In this document: in pieces, positions 22,333 to 30,417 of the stretch | Layout: every line of letters begins with the position of its first letter | Numbering within the stretch: position 1 is the stretch's first letter | Assembly: GCF_907164915.1 (NCBI RefSeq) | Contig: NC_061866.1 | Location: forward strand, 26,615,905 to 26,679,904 | Length of the DNA: 64,000 nucleotides | Direction of reading: 5' to 3' | From: Impatiens glandulifera | Lineage: Eukaryota > Streptophyta > Magnoliopsida > Ericales > Balsaminaceae | Notes under the pieces: generated by a model | What the model was told of the DNA's origin: nothing | Seen by the model: the letters and a program-made list of their open reading frames with translations, nothing else | Database searches by the model: none | Made by a program: the position numbers and the translations under genes

Positions 22333-23612
22333 TCAATTGGGTCCTCGATCAATTAGTCCCTTAGGATTCCATATTTGAGTTATTCTAATGGATTTCCCAT
22401 TTTGTGTTGTTATTAATGCATAAGATTTTGACTTAGCAGATGACTTCCTGCCAGCCACTGATCTTTTTGCTTTTTAAGAAGACTTTATTTTGAAACTCCT
22501 TGACTTAGAGTCTGGTTTTAAATTGCCAGATTTATTAGCTGCTTCTAGCTTATTCTTAAGCCAACTGACAGTAGGCGGGACATAAACTATTTCATTTTTG
22601 AAAGCAACTTCTTCATGAATAGGATCAGATTCAATGTCAGTCATACTCCCTTTGACAAAACTTATTGACTTAAGTTTGTCAGATGAGTTGGACTTTTTAC
22701 ATGACAAGTTAAGGTCATTGCTATCAAACCCCAATCCGGATCTAGATCCAGCAGGTTTCAACATACTGATCTGATGTTTGACAGCTTCTCCAAACCTTGT
22801 CCATGCACAGACAACATAGTTTAACCTTTTATTTTCAGATGAAAGGGTTTGAATCTGTTCTTTGAGCATCTAATTCTCATATGAGATCTCTTCAATCTTC
22901 TTTTCAAAAACATTTAACTCTTCAGATTGAGACAAATTTGGTTTGTTTACATCTGATGAAGATTTAGTTTCATTTAGAGATTCTGCTAGCTTTCTGTACT
23001 CGATGACCATGTCATCTAGTGCAGCTACCAGTTGTTCCCTTGAAAACCTTTCGGGAGAGAAATCAAATACCTCAGTCTCCTGAGTTCTTTCTTCATCTTC
23101 TCTTACCATGAAGCAGGCCACCTCTTCTTCATAACTTTCACTGGATGAAAAGTAGGAACCATAACTGCTTCCTCTGTTCTTTTTGTCACCTGCCATAAGA
23201 GCCTTCAGCTCTTTTCCATCATCCTTGGAATCTTCACGTTTCGGCTTCCGGCATTCCAATGCATAATGACCTTTAATACCACAGTTAAAACAAGTAACAT
23301 TAGCTTTATATTTTTTATTGTCATTAGAATTTGAAGAGTTTGAGTTATAGTTGCTCTTCTTCATGAAGTCGCGAAACATCTTCACAAAGAGAGACATGGC
23401 ATCGCTGCTCAGCTGCAGAGCTGCCATCTTCACATCCGGAGCGGTTGGTGGCTCTTCAGCAGTCACCACCACCTTGGTAATAATAACGGATGTGGGTTGA
23501 TATTCTTCCATCCCACGGTTCAGCTCGAACTCATAGGCCTTGAGATCAGTAAAGAGATCAAAGAGAGAGATCTTGTTAAGATCTTTGGATTCTCTCATCA
23601 CCATTGTCTTTA
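22333..23612 (-). pseudogene. gag: Element E gag, N-terminally truncated
   Basis: Starts abruptly at the equivalent of IKTMVMRES (about 170 residues into D's gag). It reads LTDLKAYEFELNRGMEEYQ and an intact zinc knuckle CFNCGIKGHYALEC (23292-23251; CX2CX4HX4C), then an acidic stretch and the C-terminal gag block (YVPPTVSWLKNKLE), ending GLIDRGPN with TGA at 22335-22333. One TAG at 22872-22870 and a TAA near 22474 interrupt it. At 23613 it joins F's LTR through a shared TGTC, a deletion scar. Confidence 0.88.
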
Positions 23613-25056
23613 TGTCCGTTGTCCTTGAGATTTGTTAAATACTGAGCAGGAGCTAACGGTCGAATCTTTTAGAATGATTCGTGGCACTCTTCCATTGGAA
23701 AGCCTCCATTGTACACAGCAGGTTTTGAGCACAAGGATCGTGGCCGTACACCACTGGTAGTGCGCCGAATATTCCATCAAAGATGTACTTGCAAAACAAG
23801 TAATATGAGGAAAATTATCTTACGTGGCATTCGTTGGTTGGTTGCATATAGCTGTTGTACTCATCTTCACTAGAAAGTGGAGCAGGAGTAGGGTACAACT
23901 ATAACACGTGGGTAGACGGGTGCTAGCTTCAAGCATACTACTTAAGATGAGCATTAGACGTATTTCAGTTAGACGGATTATGAAAACCAGTCTAATGAAA
24001 TCAAACAGCCCCTTCTAATAACAGAGTATTAGACCGCCTGGTCTAATAGAATTAGACTGCACGTCTAATTATCCAATAACCATTTGACTGCACGTCTAAC
24101 TCCATTGAGTTAGACTGCACGTCTAATTCCGGTTCTACTTCAGACATTTCTAATTGATTTAGAATTACGTCTAACTTTCACTTAATTAGACTGCACTCTA
24201 AGTATCCAATAACCATTAGATTGCACGTCTAACTCCACTAAGTTAGACTACACGTCTAATTCCGGTTCTACCTTAGACTTGTCTGAAGGAGTTAAACTCA
24301 CGTCTAACTTTCACAATGCATTAGACTACCCATCTAATCATTCACTAACCATTAGACTGCACGTCTAATTCCGGTTCTACCTCAGACTTGTGTGAAGGAG
24401 TTAAACTCACGTCTAACTTTCACAATCTATTAGACTGCACGTCTAACTCCGCTGAGTTAGACTGCATGTCTAATTCCGCACATATTAGACTATCTGTCTC
24501 ATTGCAAATATATTAGACTGCACGTCTAACTCCACTGAGTTAGACTATACGTCTAATTCCGTATACATTAGACTTGCGTCTAATTGCAACTATATTAGAC
24601 TGCACGTCTAACTCCGCTGAGTTAGACTGCACGTCTAATTCCGAATATCTATTAGACCATACGTCTAATTTGATGCATTCATTAGACTCCACGTCTAACT
24701 CCGTTGAGTTAGACTGCACGTATAATTCTATACATTCATTAGACTGCACGTCTAACTCCGCTGAGTTAGACTGCACGTCTAACTCCGCTAAGTTAGACTG
24801 CACGTCTAACTCCGCTGAGTTAGACTGCACGTCTAATTCTATACATTCATTAGACTGCACGTCTAACTCCACTGAGTTAGACTGTACGTCTAATTCTATA
24901 CATCTAATGCTAAAATCGGTCTAATGACTCTCATTAAAGCCAAATCTTATGAAGTATGATTTCGATACACCTGGATCAAAACTCATCAGTCATTTCATCA
25001 TCAAAATCTCAATGGTTAATTATTTCAACACTTAGTCAAAATAATTTGACCCAAAA
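23613..25056 (-). repeat. Truncated 5' LTR of F (1444 bp)
   Basis: Minus-strand start at 25056 beside the GATTT duplication. TTAGAC array 23952-24915 with the same wording as F's 3' LTR (ACTGCACGTCTAACTCCGCT). The U5-side part, PBS and gag start are missing, removed by the deletion that ends at 23612/23613. Confidence 0.88.
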
Positions 25057-25775
25057 GATTTACTAAAGAAGACTTAGTGACTGCACTCACCGACATGGTC
25101 GCTGAGTTCATAAACTTGTCTTCACTTATACCGACTCGGTCAATCCACGAAACTGGAGAGTCAAGTGGTACCGCTTGTGAGCCAAGCGAAACCACGGTAT
25201 ACGAACCGACTGGACTATCCTTAGAGAATGAGAAGCTCAAGAAGACAGTTCAATCGGTAACCGAAGAAAACGAGAGAACCAAATATGTCACGACTGCCTG
25301 GAAAAGATCCAGTGAAGCGGTGAGTCAGATGTTTAATTATCAACGACATCCCAAATGCAAATTTGGTCTCGAATACAAGAACAACAAATCCTCCAACCGG
25401 AACTATTCCAACATGATGAAATTCACAAAAGACAATCTTCCCTTTGTAAGATTTGTCAAGAGCTCTTCAACCGACAATAAGGCAGAACGTGACTTCAAAC
25501 CGGAAAAAGAAATAACATACGTAGGTCCAACCGACTCCGAAAAATGGCTTCATCCTGAGAGAAGGAAAGTCAATCGACCAGCAAGTAAACAAACAGATAC
25601 ACGTTCATAGAGAACTAATCAACACTCACCTCCACCACAAAATAAGGCACTCCTAGGAAGACAAAAAGATGAGAAGCCAAAAATCGGTAAAACAATTAGA
25701 ACTATTACTGGAAATGTTATCCGACTTATTAAAGTCTAGATCCCTAAGGGACTAATCAACCACGAACCCAACTGA
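25057..25775 (+). pseudogene. gag: Element D gag, second part
   Basis: Continues D's gag after the F/E insertion in the register expected if GATTT is counted once. Reads ALTDMVAEFINLSSL, coiled-coil-like ENEKLKKTVQSVTEENERTK, CKFGLEYKNNKSSNRN, NLPFVRFVKSSSTDN and YVGPTDSEKWLHPERRK, ending with the GLINHEPN motif and TGA at 25773-25775. Stops at 25608 and 25737 are both TAG; the second stands where relatives have Trp (WIPKGL). Confidence 0.85.
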
Positions 25776-25998
25776 ATATGGGTACCAGAAAGATGTAAAT
25801 ATTTATTTTTTTCAAGTCAGGAGGAGCAAGCGGTTAGAAAACTCAGAGTGATACTTGCACAGCGGGTGTTCAAGACACATGACCGGAAATAGTGGACTAC
25901 TAGCTGATATCATCTATGAAGCCGGAGCAATGATAACTTTCGGCGACAACTCTAAAGGTAGAGCCGTGGGCAAGGGTAAGATTGTCCATGGTAACCTG
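25776..25998 (+). pseudogene. pol: Element D protease region, first part
   Basis: After a 40-bp gag-pol gap (GGGTACC..., as in A, B and J), the frame reads a mutated protease signature (the Trp of WYLDSGC is a stop, Asp is His: YLHSGCSRHMTG), then ITFGDNSKGRAVGKGKIVHG. It is cut at 25998 by solo LTR G and resumes at 28284. The His for Asp at the catalytic position would abolish protease. Confidence 0.8.
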
Positions 25999-28283
25999 TG
26001 TTGGGTCAAATTATTTTGATTAAGTGTTGAAATAATTTACTCATTGATATTTTGATGATGAAATAATTTATAAGTTTTGATACAGGTGTATTAAGACAAC
26101 ATGTTAATATACTTGGATCTAATGAGGGTCATTAAACCAATTTTGATCTCCATTCGCATAAAATTAGACGCACAGTCTAACTCAACGGAGTTAGATGGGC
26201 AGTCTAATAGACGCATTATTAGACAAGAGTTTAATGGAAGTAGACGTGAGTTTAATAGAATTAGACGTACAATCTAACTCATCGGAGTTAGATGTGTAAG
26301 TCTAATAGATGTGTAAAGAATTAGACGGATGGTCTAATGAATACACGGAATTAGACGTGAGTCTAATATAATCAGACGTACAGTCTAACTCATCGGAGTT
26401 AGACGTGTAAGTCTAATAGATGTGTAAAGAATTAGACGGATGGTCTAATGAATACACGGAATTAGACGTGAGTCTAATAGAAATTAGACGTATAGTCTAA
26501 CTCATCGGAGTTAGACGTGTAAGTCTAATAGATGTGTAAAGAATTAGACGGATGGTCTAATGAATACACGGAATTAGACGTGGCAGTCTAACTCAGTGGA
26601 GTTAGACGTGCCAGTCTAATGGTTATTATAATTAGATGGGTTATCTAATTAGTGAAAGTTAGACGTGAGTCTAACTCCTTCCGACAAGTCTGAGGTAGAA
26701 CCAGATTTAGACGTGGCAGTCTAACTCAGTGGAGTTAGATGTGTTAGTCTAATGGTTATTATAATTAGACGGGTTGTCTAATTAGTGAAAGTTAGACGTG
26801 AGTCTAACTCCTTCAGACAAGTCTGAGGTAGAACCGGAATTAGACGTGTAGTCTAACTCAGTGGAGTTAGACGTGCCAGTCTAATGGTTATTATAATTAG
26901 ACGGGTTGTCTAATTAGTGAAAGTTAGACGTGAGTCTAACTCCTTTAGACAAGTCTGAGGTAGAACCGGAATTAGACGTGTAGTCTAACTCAGTGGAGTT
27001 AGACATGCCAGTCTAATGGTTATTATAATTAGACGGGTTGTCTAATTAGTGAATGTTAGACGTGAGTCTAACTCCTTCAGACAAGTCTGAGGCAGAACCG
27101 GAATTAGACGTGGCAGTCTAACTTAGTGGAGTTAGACGTGCCAGTCTAATGGTTATTATAATTAGACGGGTTGTCTAATTAGTGAAAGTTAGACGTGAGT
27201 CTAACTCCTTCAGATTAGTCTAAGGTAGAACCGGAATTAGACGTGTAGTCTAACTCAGTGGAGTTAGACGTACCTGTCTAATGGTTATGTAAATTAGACG
27301 CGAGTCTAATTATATTAGACCAGATGGTCTAATAGACGTTTTTTATTTGAAGGAGTGGACTTATTTCATTAGACTGATTTTCCCAAATCCGTCTAATTGA
27401 AATACATCTGATGCTCTGTTTAAGCAGTACGCTTGAATCTAGCATTTCTCCTTCCCACGTGCTATAGCTGTACCCTACTCATGCTCCACGTTCCTGTGAA
27501 GATTAGTACAACAGCTATATGCATCCAATCAAGGAATGCCACGTAAGAGAATTTCCCTCACATTACCCGTTTTGCAGGTACATCCCTGATTGAATATTCA
27601 GCGCACTACCAGATCGGTACGGCCACGATCCTTGTGCTCAGATCCTGCTGTGTACAATGGAGGCTTTCCAATTGAAGAGCGCCACGTATCATTCTTGAAG
27701 ATTCGGCCGTTAGCTCCTGCTCAGTATTTAATCAATCCTAAGAGCAACGGACGAAGCAGCGACTTTATCATCTTTCAAACCAATCTTACGAACAAGCATT
27801 CTAATTTTGCAGAGAGACTACTCAATCATCTTGCTTACTGAAGTTATTTTGTGAAGCTTCTTTCTGATTGTACTGTGTGTGAATCGAGAGAGAGAGCTAG
27901 AACAAAACACCATTAGCTGAGTGATATTCTTCATCTTCTTGTAATTGAACAGAAAGTGTTCTGTTCAATAGTGAGCTAAGTGTGTGTAAACTGTATTTGA
28001 TTCTCATCATATAGTGAATCCTTCCGGTGGTTAGAAGAAGAGGTGACGTAAGAGAGTTTCTCCGAAAATCCATAAACAAACTGTTGTGTTCTTCTTTTCT
28101 GTCATCTTTTCATATTTCATCTTTTGCTTCAAACCCAAGTAAACAATTCCGCCTTGAATCTGTTTCAAGTGTTTACACAAGTTTGCGTAGAATATAAAGA
28201 GATATTAATCCCTAACAGGATTTCTATCAAACCGTTTTTTATTAGCCAGACCCCCGTCTCTATTGATAAAGTCGATCCTATCA
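25999..28283 (+). repeat. Solo LTR G (2285 bp) with TSD ACCTG
   Basis: Starts TGTTGGGTCAAATTATTTTG, ends GTCGATCCTATCA. Perfect ACCTG at 25994-25998 and 28284-28288 shows a clean insertion, later reduced to one LTR by recombination; no interior remains. It carries the TTAGAC array in the + orientation and the conserved LTR module at 28013-28076. It interrupts D's protease region. Confidence 0.93.
26160..27420 (+). repeat. TTAGAC/GTCTAA array in G with 132-bp higher-order unit
   Basis: A dense mix of TTAGAC and GTCTAA half-palindromes. Regular higher-order units begin with GTTAGACGTGCCAGTCTAAT at 26601, 26734, 26865, 26998, 27131 and 27263 (131-133 bp apart). Each unit also holds CTTCAGACAAGTCTGAGG, a second local palindrome. 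Confidence 0.9.
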
Positions 28284-28360
28284 ACCTGTCTATAAACAAT
28301 GTGCTTTTAGTAGAAAACTTGCATTTCAATCTATTAAGCAATAGTCAAATGTGTGACATA
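28284..28360 (+). pseudogene. pol: Element D protease region, second part
   Basis: Reads SINNVLLVENLHFNLLSNSQMCD, the continuation of the protease/linker seen intact in A (611-668). It stops at ACATA (28356-28360), the target duplication of H; D's pol continues at 30418. Confidence 0.85.
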
Positions 28361-28509
28361 TGTTAGAAAAATTAAGTAAGTTAATTTTAAACCGGCCAAC
28401 GATTACAAGTTTTGAATATTTATTCTAAATAATCAAAAAGGGAGAAATTGTTAGAAAATAAACCGTTAAGTCATATCAAGTATATTAATTGGTTTAAATA
28501 TAACAAGAA

Positions 28510-28581
28510 GGTTTTGTAGCGTAGTGGTAAACACCCATGCCTGTCACACAGGTGACCAGGGATCAAATCTCACCGACAGCA
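28510..28581 (+). other. tRNA-Asp(GTC)-like segment inside H LTR (probable Pol III/SINE relic)
   Basis: 72 nt line up with the usual plant tRNA-Asp layout: A-box-like TAGCGTAGTGG, anticodon-loop-like CTGTCAC (GTC), variable region GGTGACC, and a degraded B-box (GGATCAAATCT). Acceptor and anticodon stems pair only partly, so it is not a working tRNA gene. A's LTR lacks it, so it probably inserted in the H lineage. No clear poly(A) or clean target repeat was seen. Confidence 0.45.
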
Positions 28582-28818
28582 AATAATATTTAAAGTTTTG
28601 TTATTTCAGGGAAGCTGAGCAAAATCCGAAATTTACCTATAGGCAAGATCGGCTCGACAATGTATACCGGCTCAGTCAACCGGAGTTCGGTCAACCGGTT
28701 CGGTCAAGAAGTTCAAAATCCGGACAGGTTTAACCTATGTGCAGAAATCCAGACAGGTTCAAGTTTAGGACCGGTTGAGTTGTAAACCGAAAGAACGGTC
28801 AAGAAATCTAACCGGTTA

Positions 28819-29242
28819 GAATATCAAACCGGCCAGAAGAAGCAAATGAACAAACCTGAAGTTATCAGGTTGAATATCAAACCGGCCAGAAGAAGCAAAT
28901 GAACAAACCTGAAGTTATTAGGTTGAATATCAAACCGTCCAGAAGAAGCAAATGAACAAACCTGAAGTTATCAGGTTGAATATCAAACCGGCCAGAAGAA
29001 GCAAATGAACAAACCTGAAGTTATCAGGTTGAATATCAAACCGGCCAGAAGAAGCAAATGAACAAACCTGAAGTTATCAGGTTGAATATCAAACCGGCTA
29101 GAAGAAGCAAATGAACAAACCTGAAGTTATCAGGTTGAATATCAAACCGGCCAGAAGAAGCAAATGAACAAACCTGAAGTTATCAGGTTGAATATCAAAC
29201 CGGCCAGAAGAAGCAAATGAACAAACCTGAAGTTATCAGGAA
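28819..29242 (+). repeat. 53-bp minisatellite, eight units, in H LTR
   Basis: Units begin GAATATCAAACCGGCCAG at 28819, 28872, 28925, 28978, 29031, 29084, 29137 and 29190, exactly 53 bp apart. Each unit contains a perfect hairpin, AACCTGA AGTTA TCAGGTT (split at the unit border). Differences between units are single bases. Confidence 0.95.
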
Positions 29243-30417
29243 CGGTCAAGAATCCAACCGGTCAAGTAATCAAACCGATTAGAAGAAGAAGCAAAGGATG
29301 TATCCAAAACCGGAAGTTATCCGGTTAACCTGAAGCCATGAATAACCGGTAGACATCCTAAAGCGAAATACAGTATCCAACCGGAAAACCGATGAGAAGA
29401 CTACTTAGAGAAAGAAGTCAAGAATATCAAACTAAGTACAACTTACAAATCGGTGCAAACAGATACTTTGGGTATCTGCAGAAGATAACATCAAAGGGAC
29501 AGACTTTACTATTGCCATATTCATACAAGTCTGAGGACAGTCTGCAAGTTGCAGAAGATCGTCCTTCAAGATCTTTCCACTCCAGGATAAATCAGAAAGG
29601 CAATCTTCCAGGTACATGCAACTGTCCAACCGATAGTTGCCATATTAAGTAAAAGACAAACCTAGCCGGTTTGACCTACACACTGGAAGACTAGACCGTC
29701 AGGTCTGAAAAGTTGACCGCCAGGTCTGAATCACTGAACCTCTGCTCAACCAATCAAATTCAAGGAAATGAAATGTGACCGTTGGCACATTTCACCTATA
29801 AAAGGAGGAGCTGAAGAGGATTAAATGCGGGTCACAAGTTCTGAGAATCTTCTACAATCTAAGTCAAAAACTGTGTTTCATCTCTCTAAGATCAAGAGAT
29901 CAAGTGTGTATTTACAATTTCGGTTAAAATTGTACGGGTGTTATCGAGCAGGAAATAAGTCTCGATCGCATTGTGTTTGTGTATTCCTTAGTGAATATCC
30001 TTCTCGCGGTTTCGAGAGGAAGGGGTGACGTAGAAGTTTCATCTCCGAACATCCATAAAAACCTGTCTTGTTATTCACTTTCTGCCGGTTCTACATTCTA
30101 ACCGATCTGTACTAACCTACCTATACCGCTATAATCGATTCAAAACTACCTAAACCGACTTACTGAGTTACAAAACCGACCCAGCAATCTCCAAACCTAT
30201 CCTACCCAAATCCGGTTCTGCCTATCCTGTGTGTGTGCTGCTTCAACCTGAAACAAACCACTTCCGCGCTTGAACTCGGTTCAAGGGTTTGTGACAGTTT
30301 GTGTAGTATTGAATCCCCGGTATTAATCTCTAACCGGATTAATCACCACCCTTTGAGTGAGACGCGATAACCGGCCAACCCCGGTCCCCCAACCGCGACC
30401 TAGATCCTAACAACATA

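Larger units (their letters stand above)
15972..23612 (-). mobile_element. Element E: non-autonomous copia derivative (gag plus accessory ORF, no pol)
   Basis: Minus-strand order from 23612 down: gag (truncated at its start), TTAGAC spacer with TATA, one long accessory ORF, PPT, 3' LTR. There is no protease, integrase, RT or RNase H between gag and the spacer; about 200 bp of homologous filler stands there, as in B. Its 5' LTR and gag start were lost in the deletion at 23613. Confidence 0.85.
13826..25056 (-). mobile_element. Composite minus-strand insertion F, containing element E
   Basis: Outer ends TGATAGG (13826) and GACCCAAAA (25056, from the usual GACCCAACA) are flanked by perfect GATTT duplications at 13821-13825 and 25057-25061. 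F's LTRs are 13826-15785 and the truncated 23613-25056; both carry the same short-period TTAGAC array. Between them lie 186 bp of F interior and E, whose LTR belongs to another subgroup. A deletion joins E's gag directly to the middle of F's 5' LTR. Confidence 0.85.
28361..30412 (+). mobile_element. Element H: copia remnant (5' LTR stub plus full 3' LTR), TSD ACATA
   Basis: ACATA at 28356-28360 and 30413-30417 brackets H. It starts with 30 bp of a D-type LTR (TGTTAGAAAAATTAAGTAAG...), jumps to about 50 bp of interior 3' sequence and the PPT (28435-28447), then a complete 3' LTR of a different subtype. Everything from the 5' LTR body through pol is missing. It lies in D's pol between the protease and GAG-pre-integrase parts. 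Confidence 0.85.
28449..30412 (+). repeat. 3' LTR of H (1964 bp)
   Basis: TGTTAGAAAATAAACC ... GATCCTAACA. TATAAAA at 29797-29803; conserved module at 29991-30059. It contains a tRNA-like insert and a 53-bp minisatellite not present in A's LTR; the 3' 400 bp are nearly the same as A's. The left breakpoint of the 14.3-kb duplication (29904/29905) falls inside it. Confidence 0.92.

Noticed and set aside
28819..29242. CRISPR-like regular repeats
   Set aside because: Units are head-to-tail with no unique spacers, inside a plant LTR; the same applies to the TTAGAC arrays.
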